Below, piece after piece: positions 43,601 through 53,790 of a stretch of 64,000 bases of DNA. This stretch comes from Stachybotrys elegans. Lineage: Eukaryota > Ascomycota > Sordariomycetes > Hypocreales > Stachybotryaceae. The notes under the pieces were generated by a model. The model did not search any database, was not told where the DNA came from, and saw nothing but the letters and a program-made list of their open reading frames with translations. The position numbers and the translations under genes are program-made. Within the stretch, counting starts at the first letter, position 1; each line of letters starts with the position of its first letter. The DNA is taken from positions 930,001 through 994,000 of the forward strand of contig JAGPNK010000003.1 of NCBI GenBank assembly GCA_020746835.1. The letters run 5' to 3'.

Positions 43601-45218
43601 TGAGTTTCAGATGGGATTCCTCCCACCCATCACGCGCCTCTGCGGCACAAGCTCCTGGCATGGAGGGCGGATCTTGCAATTACATAGTACCTACAGTACT
43701 TACATAGTAGCACCATCCTTCCATACCATCAGATCAACACCTCGGCCAGATAACTTGAATCCATCTGCCTGCGCATGCCGTATTCCTTCTCCGCCCGTCA
43801 TCGCTCGCTGCACTCATTCGAACTGTTATCCTCTTGCTCGGCGAATCCACCCTTCCCCCCGCTGGCGGATCTTGCCCCTGTCCCTCTTCCCGAGCTCCCT
43901 ATTTCGAACTGGAGAACAAGAACATCATGGCTGTGCCCTCCCTTTCTCATCTCTGATTGGGGCTTGTGCCGGACCCATCGATCCACGGAGGCATCTCTGC
44001 TCGTCTTGGTTCGATGGCGTCAAATGCGATTCTGCATCGGCGTCTCAGCAGTCGGCGCAAGGGACGCCGCCAACAGCTGTTTAGACCTAATAATGGAAAG
44101 CTCTGGGCTAAAGCTGAAGGGTCCGCGACGCCTTAGAGGCCGCCCAATGACAGAGGCGTGCCCCTGAGCCTATGCCAGACACAGTAACGCCATCATGCTA
44201 TTACTGCTCTCCACAGGTCCGCTCGAGGACAAATTCCCTACCAGATGAAGCGTGGGAGCATTTTGGCCTAAATCCCCCCGGGGCTCGTCCTTTGCAAGGA
44301 CTGTCCCGCGGGCCTCCACTGTAGCCAGCACGCTGAAGGTGTGGTGGGCGGGCAATTAACCCGCTGGAATTGTAGGGAACTGTAGGCGCTGTTGTGTGTC
44401 GTCGTTGCTGCAGCTGCCGCCGATCCTCCACTATCTAATACCGTGCTCCTAGTGGCTTTGCTGGGAGGGAAGGAACCTAGTCCTCAGCTCCATCCGGCTC
44501 TCCTGCCTCAAGCAAGGGTCAGGGTCGCTGCTTCTTTCGTATATGCCTCCCCTCTCCTTCTCCCGTCCTTCTCTTTTTCTATCCTTCCCTCCCTTCCTCT
44601 CTTTACTTTTTCCCTCCTCCCCCCTTGCGTCTCTGCACTATTGATTCCTGGACGACTTGTCGCCCTTGCATTCGTTGATTCGATACTTTCTTTTCACTCC
44701 TTACCGTCGTCGTTCCTTACCGACTTTTTCATCCAACCAACGCCAGCTCCGTTCGTGAGATCCGCTCTCTTAACTGTTTTCTCCGCCAATTCTTCTGCCT
44801 CCGCTCCCTTTTGGTGCAAATCTACAGTCTCGCCTTGATTTGGACTGCTCGACTAAAGCACAACGCACATACCTGCATACCACACCCCCCCATTTTATAC
44901 ATCGGCGTTTGCTGCTCCCATTACCCAACCAGGTAATCATCTGGGCAAAAGCAAAGAAGCATATCGCCTTGTTTATCGGCCATATCTACTCAAACGGCCT
45001 ATTACACGTACCGGGACCCTCCTCACCTCGCTACGTCTCACCCCGAATCACACCTCCAGGTGACCGACTCAGTTCAATACAATCGTCATACCCTCGGGCT
45101 TCTCAATCATCGATTTCGGGACATTCCTCGCGACACGCTCTCCCAACGGCGCATCGTTTTCTTCTGAATTCTCCATCTTTGTAATCGACGACTCGTTGTT
45201 GGGCCGAAATCCGTCGCC
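40692..45218. promoter_or_regulatory. 4.5-kb gene-free region between divergent PRP24 and CFEM genes
   Basis: I find no supported gene. The longest open frame (41302-41811, minus strand, 169 codons) has no domain and an amino-acid make-up like translated noncoding DNA. Several TACCT/AGGTA motifs occur (42246-42280, 43405-43425 and 43683-43710). The last 0.8 kb (44500-45200) is a strongly pyrimidine-rich stretch leading into the CFEM start, likely core promoter plus a long 5' leader. The length suggests extensive upstream control or an unrecognised noncoding transcript. Confidence 0.45.
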
Positions 45219-46287
45219 ATGCGAACCTCTTTCTCGCTGCTCGGCGCACTCATCGCCGCTAGTATCCTCGGTGTTTCTGCTCAAGATGGTGTTCCCGCCT
45301 GTGTGGTAAGATTCATTTTCCCTCTTGCGCAAGGCTAATCCCAATGCTGACGGCTATCCCAGAGAACCTGCTCGGATCAGGTCAGGAACGAGAGATTTGG
45401 TGAAATCGGTTGCGGCAGCGCTGGCGATGCTGGCTGTCTATGCGCATCGCCTAACTTCGTTTTTGCCATTCGCGACTGCTCCAACCCTGGCTGCGGCGGA
45501 ACCGAGGACAACGTCAGGGCTTACCTCCAATCCAGCTTCTGTCCCAGTAAGCCAATACCCAGCTCGCATACGAACGTGCCAGCACTAATGCAACGCCAGA
45601 TCTCGCTGCAGCACCAGCACCAGCACCCTCTGCACCCGAAGAGCCAGCACCACCGGCCACCACCGAGGCTCCTCCTGCTGCAGAAACCTCTGCACCACCA
45701 CCCGCGCCAACTTCTGAAGCTCCTCAGACCACGGAGGCCGCACCAGCTCCTACCGAAACCCCTGCCACCTCGGCTGCTCCTGAAGAGACTTCTGTGCGTA
45801 ATCATTCGATCCACAAACCGCAGGGCTGTAGCTAACGTTGACGCAGGCCTCCGAAGCCCCCTCTTCTACGGAAAGCAGCGCAGCTGCTGCCAGCACCGAA
45901 CCCACGGCGTCCGGCACCTCATCCGCAGCTGCTCCCACCAACACCTCCAGCTCTTCTGCCGACGGCGATAGCGATAGCTCTGAGGAAGGCGACGACGACC
46001 AGGATGATGAAGACAACGGACTTCCCCAGGCTGCCATCATTGGAATCGGCGTTGGTATTGGCGCCGCTGTTCTGGGTGCTCTGGCCGTGGCATTCTTCCT
46101 CTGGCGACGACGCGGTGCTGCCCGCCACAAGAACCGCCCCGTCTTTGAGATCTCCAAGCCGCTCCCCGGCGCCGGACGGGCCTACACTACCCCTGATCAC
46201 GCTTCCTTCGAGAAATATGGCGACATCGAAATGACGACCAGGTACGAGGAGATGGTGCCGCGTACACAGCCAAGGACCATGTTGTGA
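45219..46287 (+). CDS. CFEM-domain membrane protein
   Basis: Exons 45219-45305, 45363-45546, 45600-45793 and 45847-46287 join to 301 residues. The order is: a signal peptide (MRTSFSLLGALIAASILGVSA), a CFEM domain with eight Cys (ACV, RTC, EIGC, AGC, LC, RDC, PGC, SFC), and a long Ala/Pro/Ser/Thr-rich mucin-like stalk. Then come an acidic patch (DSDSSEEGDDDQDDED), one transmembrane helix (AAIIGIGVGIGAAVLGALAVAFFLW), a basic stop-transfer RRR and a 50-residue cytosolic tail. CFEM proteins act at the fungal surface in haem/iron uptake, adhesion or host interaction. A transmembrane anchor instead of a GPI signal, plus a tail, suggests a sensor or anchored receptor; that is inference. The CFEM cysteine pattern appears only after removing intron 1. 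Confidence 0.9.
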
Positions 46288-46875
46288 GGCGGCTGCTGTT
46301 TCTCAGAAGCTCGAGATGAGTTCAAGACATATGGAGATGAGCAGCCATGAGTGCAGATGAACGTCTACTGAAACCATGACGGGTCGATCCCCAGGGCCAA
46401 CAGCCCTCGGCTCTACAAAAAGTTGGGTTTCCCTTTTCAATCTGCCCTTGGGTGTCTTCTCCGAAATATTGTGATTTACAAGCGTATTCTCATTTCTTCA
46501 GACGCGTGAAACAGAACGAATTCACTGCGTGGTAGTTAAAACTGTCTAGCGGGCAAGACATGTCAATTTTCGGTGTTTTTCTTGGGGAGAAGGGCCCCAT
46601 ATGGTGTATCCTCACACTTCTGCTATACATATTTTGAAACATGTAGGCAGTTCTCAGCCATTGCCACTTCTTGTCCTCTCTTGTGATTAGTGATGTGAGA
46701 TGTTCAAGACTTGGATGAGAAACAATGGCGACCACTAAAGATATCCATATCCTTTGGTACAAGTACAAGTCTGCTATAACTACAAGCCGAAGCTGGTGAT
46801 GTGACGTCGCTTTCTAGATTTACATGCCTGGCCCACGAATTAAGCCATTCGTGGCTATCCTGCTCTTTCTTCTAT
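46288..46875. other. 3' region between convergent CFEM and uL22m genes
   Basis: These 588 bp lie between two stop codons. No credible open frame, RNA gene or repeat was seen. Confidence 0.5.
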
Positions 46876-48074
46876 TTACCACGAGTAGTATGGTCGTTGA
46901 CCGTAGATGGGTCGGTTGGGCAGATGCACCCAGGGTCCTCGCTTTGCCTTGACAGCCTGACGCTCATCGTACTCCCGTATCCTCGTCTTCTCCTCTTTCA
47001 GAATAACAGTGAAGCCTATCAGAGAGACACGTCAGTAATGCAGCTCGCTTAGGGGTTTGGGGGATGAGGAGGGGCTGGTTGGATCGATTCGGAGTTGCAG
47101 GCTCCGTGAGGGGGAGGGCCTTGAGAGTTGGGGTTGGAGAAGGTGAATGGTGAAAGCACAACGTCAGAATGGGAGAAAGTACGCACTTGTGCTTGGGTGC
47201 TTGATGATACCCGTCCTTCCACGTCCCTTGTACTCGAGCTCCTTGCCACGCCAGGGTCCACGTCCGATCCACGACTGAGCGATGTAGATGCGAGTCGGGT
47301 CGGAAATCTCGAGCCATTTGCCGTCACGCGTCTTAATCTTGCGAGGCTGAGCGAGCGTCTCGCCGTTGACGGCACCCAGGCCCATGCCGCGCTGAGCAAT
47401 GGCAAGGTCGCGGGCCTCCTCGAGGTAGTAGCGGACCTCGGCGGCCATCTTCTTCTTAGACCACTTCATCTGGGTGATGGCGTCGTCGATGGGCTTGCCT
47501 GCGATCTGGCGGGCCAGCATGACGAGCTTCTTGAGACTGGTGGGCAGGAACTCGCTCTTGTGCAGCAGCTCGCGCTCCGTCATCTTGATGCGCTCCTCCT
47601 TGGTGAGGCGGCCGCCGTTGCGGACCATCTGGATGACCTTTTTGCGCTGCCAGCGGACGCGGGCTCGGGGGTTGGGGTCGGTGACGAGGGCTGTCGTCTC
47701 GGCCGTCTTGGTTGGCGCGGGCATTGCGCCGCTGTCGGTCTTGGTCTCCGCGGCGGCCTGCTTGATCTCGTCGCCAAAGATGCTGCTGTCGCCGCCCGTC
47801 GCCAGCATCTTGCGCTGCATGAGCTCCTTGCGTTTGCTGGGGTCGTCGAGCTCCTTGGCCACGTCGGATTCGCTGCTGCGGCCGAAGAATCGGTCGGTCC
47901 ATTTGTGGCGGCGCTGCTGCATCGTCAAACAGACGGTTCTGCTGGACAAAGGAGAGGATGCGGCTGCACGGGAGCAGAATTGTTAGCCATTGGGGGTCGG
48001 TGGAGGGGACATGATGCGTGAGGATGACACGAACCTGGCACTGCCAGCCGCCGGGTTGCCACGCGTAGACTCAT
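46876..48074 (-). CDS. MRPL22: Mitochondrial large-subunit ribosomal protein uL22m
   Basis: Exons 48035-48074, 47187-47963 and 46876-47015 join to 318 residues. Exon 1 encodes MSLRVATRRLAVP, an Arg-rich mitochondrial presequence that is missed if only the long open frame is read. The core L22 fold lies in the middle (KKLVMLARQIAGKPIDDAI, then MKWSKKKMAAEVRYYLEEARDLA). A C-terminal extension, GRGRTGIIKHPSTS, continues after the last intron into FTVILKEEKTRIREYDE and ends PIYGQRPYYSW. L22 proteins line the peptide exit tunnel. The gene shares a 295-bp divergent promoter with the cytochrome oxidase subunit gene. Introns are 71 and 171 nt. Confidence 0.9.
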
Positions 48075-48369
48075 GGCCAGGCCCTGTGTTGAGAGTGTTG
48101 CCAAATCACAGGACTATCGAGATGCCATGCAACATTTTTGGAACCGGCTTCCCATCACCAAAGTAAAAGGATTCTCAGACCCTGCCGAGAATCTGCCGGC
48201 TGGCTGGCCCGGAGCTCCTTATCACGTGACTCCACATGCTACTAGCGTTGAGCGACATCAGGTCATTATCGTGGAGCAGTCAATCTTTCGACTTGAACCT
48301 CGCTGTACCGACCCTTTCACCACTCCACCCCAACGCCTTCGACGCACCGAAAACCACCCAATCTTCAAA
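48075..48369. promoter_or_regulatory. Bidirectional promoter MRPL22 / COX9 with CACGTG
   Basis: This 295-bp spacer between two nuclear genes for mitochondrial proteins contains a single ATCACGTGAC site (TCACGTGA at 48222-48229), a Cbf1-type E-box. It is the same core as in the RPL19 promoter. Use as a shared control site is inference. Confidence 0.5.
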
Positions 48370-48865
48370 ATGGCCATCAAACCCATCACCGGCGTACGTC
48401 GCATGCGACCCAATGGCCCGAGCCGCGCGCGGGCGCTCGGGGCGAAGGGGATTCCCTCGGGTTGAAGGAGAGCTTTTTGTGGGCTGACCGATGTGATTTG
48501 CAGATGGTCCGCCGCCAGCTCATCCTGGATCTCGGCATTGGACTGGGTATGCTCTATCTTTTCTTTTGTGTGGTTTTGGGGGATCTTGGGCTGTTTGATG
48601 GGAGTTTGGGCTTGTCACGCGGACTTTGATGGTGCTCGGGAATTGACTCGGCTAACCAGCGATACGTAGGAATTGGCTTCGCCATGGCTAACGTGTGGTG
48701 GTACGCAACCCTCTTTTGAACAGCTCGGCATACGCATCGATGGGGCCTTGCAAACAACAATACTAACGCACACGCAGGTACGGCTTCCACGTTCCCCGAA
48801 CCAACGCTCGCGATGCCTTCTACATCAAGCAGTCCCAGAAGGAGGCTGCCGAGCGCGCCGAGTAA
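48370..48865 (+). CDS. COX9: Cytochrome c oxidase subunit VIIa (Cox9-like)
   Basis: Exons 48370-48393, 48504-48546, 48670-48700 and 48778-48865 join to only 61 residues, so the gene is easy to miss. The protein starts MAIKPITGMVRRQLILDLGIGLG. A single transmembrane helix ends in ANVWWYGFHVPRTNARDAFY, with a charged matrix-side tail. This matches the small fungal Cox9/COX7a family of complex IV in the inner mitochondrial membrane. The introns of 110, 123 and 77 nt are longer than usual for this region and make up most of the gene. It is divergent from MRPL22. Confidence 0.92.
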
Positions 48866-49254
48866 AGGAAATGGACAATTCAGCAGCGACGAAAAAGAAA
48901 ACACCTCGTTGATATAGATGAATCGCAACCGAGGGAGGTGACAGGCAGCAGACGGGCAGTGCGCCTCATAGACGGGGGAGATTTCGAGCGGATGAAGTCA
49001 TACATACCAAGGTTGCGATGACATGGTCGGCGGGCAATTCTGTACTATAGACCAGGGCAACCACGTCGACGCGACGCTTTGATTGAATCTCCTTTGTGCT
49101 TACATGTGTCTGCGAGTGTGCATGCTGGTGGAGGGAAGTTGGCATTTGCTCATAACCTCGAGTATTTTACATTGATACTGTACATGTGAAGGAAAGAAAT
49201 TGATGGCTGGTCCAGAACTCCAGTGGTGAAACGACAGATCTGATTCAGCTCACC
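48866..49254. other. 3' region between convergent COX9 and SOM1
   Basis: These 389 bp lie between two stop codons. Nothing was recognised. Confidence 0.5.
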
Positions 49255-49783
49255 CTATGGCGTATGGTCTGATTGACTCCAGACGGAGGACCATTGGAAG
49301 GGTTTTGCAGGTGGCTTTGGGTGGTTGTCGTGACTGACAATAGGTGGCGTGGCTCCCTCTAATGCCGTTGTTTCCACCGTAAAGGGACCATTTCTGTCTC
49401 TGCATCTGCATTCATATCTGTCAGTGATACTTCTCTCGCCAATTCAACGACCAAGACCAAGAAAAAAAGAAGGGCTGGTTTTAAGAAAACGGATGTTCTG
49501 TGGCAGTGACGATATATCCGGATCTGCCATAGGGTAGGTAGGTAGACTTTCGGCAACCAACGTACCTTCGAAACAGCCGCTCCACGGGAAAACACTGCAC
49601 GGGGCTCTCGGGCAGCGCAGGATCCAGCACCTCGCAGCGGTACTGGACGATACGGAGGAGCTCGCAGGCGGTGAGGTCGACGCGCGCCTGGCCGGGCTCG
49701 AGTTTGCGGCGGCGCCCGTCGGCGAGGAGCTGGACTTTGGCGGGCAGCTCGGAGGCCGGGAAGGACGGGCAGGGAGGCGTCAT
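49255..49783 (-). CDS. SOM1: Mitochondrial inner-membrane peptidase subunit Som1
   Basis: Exons 49566-49783 and 49255-49405 join to 122 residues; the intron is 160 nt with a GTACGT donor. The sequence begins MTPPCPSFPASELP and continues RRKLEPGQARVDLTACELLRIVQYRCEV. The conserved PVERLFRRC (Cys and second Arg formed across the splice) is followed by RDRNGPFTVETTALEG, the pattern of the fungal Som1 family. Som1 stabilises the Imp1/Imp2 peptidase, which cleaves sorting signals of inner-membrane and intermembrane-space proteins. An open frame continues upstream to about 49996, but its residues are low-complexity and unlike the family, so I placed the start at MTPPCPSF. The alternative is an N-terminal extension of up to 71 residues. 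Confidence 0.85.
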
Positions 49784-50106
49784 CGCGAGGATTGAGTGAG
49801 GCTCGAACTTGTCTTCAGAGGATACCGCAGAGGGAGAGAAAGGGATGGATCCGGTGAACGGGAGGAGGTTGCTGGCGGAGGTGGAGGAGATGAGCTTGGA
49901 AGAGGTGAGTTTGTGATTTTGAAGTTTCCTTGCCCCTCTTTCGACGTCGGTGCGAGTTGGTGATGGGAGTGAGCGCTTCATGCACCGGCCGAACAAGCTC
50001 CAATTTGCCCTTTGTTTTAATAATTTTATTTCATTTTAACCGTGGGAAAGCGATGAATCGGAGTTTAATGGGAAAGAATGGCGTGAGAGGAAGAGGAGGC
50101 TTGTGA
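49784..50106. promoter_or_regulatory. Divergent spacer SOM1 / XRCC2-like gene
   Basis: These 323 bp lie between divergent start codons. An open frame in phase with SOM1 runs into it (up to 49996) but looks noncoding. An AT-rich patch lies at 50010-50040. No motif was recognised. Confidence 0.4.
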
Positions 50107-50919
50107 ATGCTACATCCTCACGCCTTCACAGCACATTCATTGAAATACCCATCACATTCAGACATAGCGCTCGCATCCAATCCAGGACTTACAAGATGGC
50201 TAACTTACCAGATCCTTGATGCCATACGAACAGCCTTTGACCCCCGCGCCATCCGCACCAGCTCCTCCAAGCGAGCCCTGCGACTCACGCACATCGAAGC
50301 CCTCGACACCCTCATCACTGCGCGCCACGCCTCGGCGCCGCAGGCTTCCACGGCCACCATCTGTGGCCGCGCCCTACCGCTACTGTACAAGCTCATCGCG
50401 GGGCTCGTCTCTCCGCCACATCGGCACGCCGTGCTCGTCATCGACATTGACGCGCGTTTCGATGCCACGCGGTTGGACTGTCTGCCCGAGGACCTTGGGC
50501 ACGTCTACGTCCTACGGCCACCTCAGGGCGCCGACCTGCGTGCCGTGGTTGCCAATGCTCGCGACTGGTTAGTCTATGGCCGCGGGTCCGGCTCAGCCTC
50601 AGCAGCCCGGTGTCTCTGGGGCTCCGTGCTTGTGGGCGGCAGCGGCGAGGGCGCTGCTGCCGCGGGTATAGATATCGCTGCCTCGTGGAGGGGCTGGCTG
50701 CGCGTCGAGCCGACCGCCGTTCCCGCATTCCCCCAGGGTTCCAACGTCGCCGGAGCCCTGGCTAGCCGAGAGGCACGCCAGCAGACCGTCGACGAGGGAG
50801 GGTGGACGGCTACCTCCGAATGGGGGAGCTTTGTCTTCGCGGACAGCGCCGGGACACCAACGCAGGAGCAGAAGGAGGAAGAGGAAGAACAGGAGTTTCG
50901 GGAAGAGGAGCCGTCGTAA
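50107..50919 (+). CDS. XRCC2/Rad51-paralogue-like protein (tentative)
   Basis: A single open frame of 270 codons. The stretch LLYKLIAGLVSPPHRHAVLVIDIDARFDATRLDCL (residues about 92-126) resembles the strand-turn-Walker-B region of XRCC2-type RecA-fold proteins, which have LLYHL, then VLFIDTDYHFDMLRL. The position where a Walker A (GxxGxGKT) should come just before LLY reads ICGRALP, so ATP binding is doubtful. XRCC2 is known to work with a poor Walker A. Family role: Rad51 mediator in homologous recombination. The protein ends in a Glu-rich low-complexity tail. A missed 5' intron could hide a better N terminus. The similarity is remembered, not searched; it could also be a lineage-specific protein. 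Confidence 0.5.
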   Translation: MLHPHAFTAHSLKYPSHSDIALASNPGLTRWLTYQILDAIRTAFDPRAIRTSSSKRALRLTHIEALDTLITARHASAPQASTATICGRALPLLYKLIAGLVSPPHRHAVLVIDIDARFDATRLDCLPEDLGHVYVLRPPQGADLRAVVANARDWLVYGRGSGSASAARCLWGSVLVGGSGEGAAAAGIDIAASWRGWLRVEPTAVPAFPQGSNVAGALASREARQQTVDEGGWTATSEWGSFVFADSAGTPTQEQKEEEEEQEFREEEPS

Positions 50920-52203
50920 CGGTAGCGGAAGCGGCAGAGCGCCGTCCCAGACGCTGGGAAGGACGGGACGAGAGGACGAAAGGTGATTCGGTCCGTGCTC
51001 GGCGTAAACCTCTCCCACCACGCATATGCCGTCATCTCGATGGGTTCTTGATCAGCCTAGGCTATGGCGAATGTGGTTTATCCACCGCGCCCGGCATGCC
51101 TTTCGTGTCCCATGTGTTGGCGCGTGCTTCGGCAATGCCATCTATCCATCATCGTCGACGTCTTGTTGCTCTTCGCATTATCATGTCCACCGCGGGGAAT
51201 GAAGGGGGGGAGGGGGGTGAGGTGTGTGTATCAAAAGCTGGAACCGAGGAGGCAAGGCAGAGAGGAAGTCGGGAAGGCAATAGTGACTGCCAAGAGCGCT
51301 GGATGCGGGACTTTTTGTAGGGCCGGGCGTTGGACCATTTGGAACGGGACTGTATGCAGTATATCCAACTTTCGCCCCCCCTTCCCTACAGGTTCCCTGC
51401 GTGAGGCTTTGGTGTTGTGACAGGAGAATGACAAAAGTGTGCTGCATCCTTCTCCATTCCCCACAAGGGGGCTGGCGGTGTACCCCATTCAGTGTCTCTC
51501 CTCCGGGAATATCCAGAGAGTGAGCTGGTGCTACTCTGCCTCACCGTTGTGGAACCCTGGTGAAGGAGACCCGGTTCTTCTGTGTCTAGCGGCATCATTT
51601 TGTCGGGAGAGGCGGCTGAGGGAAATTAAATGGGAAGGCGAGGTAAGATGTTGCCAAGATGAGATGAAGACAGGCAGAGCATGTTATGGCGGGAATGACG
51701 GTTGATGTGCCAGAACAGTCAGGTTGGTGTTGGTAAGATACGACTGAGATTATGGCAAAGCTGACACCCAGGGCTACAACCGAGATTATGGTAAAGTTGA
51801 CACTCACTGCTGCGAATGAGATTATGGTGGTTCATGTAGAAGATCACTTATTGAAACTCGAATTCTTGAAGATGCTCTATTTCTATCTATGATGTGATGC
51901 CCATCAGGGTATATGGTGGAAAGCGTGGTGCTGCGCATCAAGCAGCATGGAAAGACGATACGTCTGCAAAGAACATGGCACATCGTGCTCTATGATCCAG
52001 TTCGGGAGAAGTGCCGTTCTGTTGGACGGACTTATCTGTATGAGATGAAAAGGAAAAGACAGTTTCATAATCGTTAGAAAGCAATCTCGATGGCTCCGAT
52101 CCCAATGATTTGTAACGAATTCCACGACAACGCCTTTGAACAAAGGAAAAAACCTTGAATCCTGAAAAAAAAACCCGAAAACCCTCAGAATGCATCGGGG
52201 TCC
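50920..52203. other. 3' region between convergent genes with a short tandem repeat
   Basis: These 1.28 kb lie between two stop codons. Apart from the 36-bp tandem repeat listed separately, I see no gene; open frames here are short and lack domains. Confidence 0.5.
51746..51829. repeat. 36-bp imperfect tandem repeat, about 2.3 copies
   Basis: GAGATTATGG begins at 51746, 51782 and 51818, exactly 36 bp apart. The units share GAGATTATGGYAAAGYTGAC followed by a diverged half. The period is a multiple of three, and reading frames stay open on both strands, but no coding context is evident. Confidence 0.75.
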
Positions 52204-53790
52204 TTATGCGGCCATGGCGTCGCCGGGCATGAGCTGAGTACCCTGCTGGGGGACGAGCTCGTCGAGGTCGATGGCGCTCGTGTCCTGGGCCTCGATGCAC
52301 TTGGCGGCGCCGAGGACGTCGTTCTTGAGAGAGTGGACGACCTTCTTGCGGAGCTCGCGCTGGATGCCGTGGTTGACGGCGTCGAGGACGTTGTTGACAA
52401 TGACGCGGGGCTTGTAGGCAGGCTCGGTGCCGTCCTCGTAGACGCCCGTCTTGACGAGGATGCTGTACCAGTCGTTGGGAGCCTTCTCGTTGACGGCGTT
52501 GGTGCCGCGGATGTCGCTCTCGGGAGTGTCACCGACAAAGTAGACAGTCTCGGGAGGGGCGACGAGGCCGTGCTCGGTGTTGCGCCACTGGCTCATGAGA
52601 CGCGAGGCGAACTCAAAGGTAGAGACCTGGGGCTTGCCAAAGGCGTGGGTGTGCAGCTTGCCCTTGCCGCCGGTGAGGTCCTTGAAGGTGACCTCGAACA
52701 TGCGGCGCAGAGCACCCATGCCGAGGCGGACGTGCTCGTGGGCGGCAGACCAGACGACGTCGTTGTGGGAGAAGTAGAAGGGAGGGCCCTGGTCGAAGGT
52801 GGTGCTGCGCTGGCCGAGGCGGCCGCCCTGGGACATGGCGACGTCGAGCATGATCTGGATGTCGCCAGCCCAGTCGCGCGAGTCGGCAAAGACGAAGACG
52901 GCGTCAATGACAACCTCGTCAAAGTCGCGCTCGCGGGAGTCGGCGTGCTCCTTGGGGGTGAGCTTGCGGAAGGGGGTGGTGGCGGCGTTGTGCTTGATGA
53001 TATCTCCGGGGGTGACGACGTCTTTGAAGCCGTAGCCCTCGGCGACCTGGCGGCACTTCTCGCCCTCGCCGCCAATGACGAGGACCGTGTTGTAGCGCTC
53101 AGCCATCTCGCGCATGGGCGTGTGGCCGCAGATGAACTGGCCGGGCTTGATGTCGCATTCCAGCTGACGGGAGAGGTCGCCGCAGCGCTCCTCCTCGGTC
53201 TTTCCGCCGCCGTTGGTGAGGAAGATGTGAGGTCTGAGGGAATGCGAGTTAGCGCCTATTCGGGACTGAAATGGCAAAAGGGCGGTACGGGATTGGTTGG
53301 GAGGGGGTTGTTGTATCGTGAAAAAAAAAGAGGGCAAAACATGGGCCACGATCGTGGGGGTGACAAGCCAGTCGGTGGATCCCCCACGATCGTGGCCGGC
53401 ATCCGGAGGGGCAGTGGTCCAGAACGATCTGGGGAAAGGATAGGATAGGATAGGATAGGGATAAACAACTTACACTCGAATACCATATTCGTTCTCGCCG
53501 TTGAGGACCTTCATGGCCTGGATGGCCTCGGGGATGGCCTTGCCGCCGCGGACGAGGACGCCGTCAATGTCGAAGGCGTAGACGAAGGAGTCGGCCACGG
53601 GCTGCTGGGAAGGCGTGAAGGGAGACTCGAGGCTGGCGACGCTGCCGCGGACGCTGTCGTCGGCGTCGAGAGAGGGTGAAGAGGAGCCGGAGCTGAACTC
53701 TGGGGTGCCGAGGTTCATGTTGTCGAGCTCCTGGCGGGCGTCGGCGACCTGCTGGAAATAGGCCGCGTCCTGTTGCGTTTGTGACGACAT
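52204..53790 (-). CDS. HAD-superfamily hydrolase, CECR5-like
   Basis: Exons 53474-53790 and 52204-53233 join to 448 residues. The HAD motif I DIDGVLVRGG is at about 74-83. Motif II follows the splice (PHIFLTNGGGKTEEER). A late motif, GDTPESDIRG, near 350 binds the metal. The layout is that of class IIA HAD proteins of the CECR5/YKR070W group, thought to be mitochondrial phosphatases of unknown substrate. The first 65 residues are Ser/Asp/Gln-rich and probably disordered. The 240-nt intron (53234-53473) is four times the local norm and contains a perfect hairpin and a 5-bp tandem repeat, both listed below. Confidence 0.9.
53344..53397. repeat. Perfect 17-bp inverted repeat (hairpin) in the CECR5-like intron
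   Basis: The left arm (53344-53360) is an exact reverse complement of the right arm (53381-53397), with a 20-nt spacer. Each arm also contains the 12-bp palindrome CCACGATCGTGG. Pairing stops exactly at both ends of the arms. The structure can form in the pre-mRNA or as a DNA cruciform. Confidence 0.9.
53437..53459. repeat. GGATA microsatellite
   Basis: Four and a half uninterrupted copies of the 5-bp unit GGATA lie within the same intron, about 14 bp from the splice donor. On the transcript this reads as a TATCC repeat. Confidence 0.85.

Noticed and set aside
49784..49996. N-terminal extension of Som1
   Set aside because: The upstream in-frame residues are Ser/Arg-rich and unlike the family, whose members start near MTPP; kept only as an alternative.
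52333..53448. 371-codon plus-strand open frame
   Set aside because: It is antisense to the CECR5-like gene. It arises from GC-rich codon bias and shows no domain; the minus-strand protein has clear HAD motifs.
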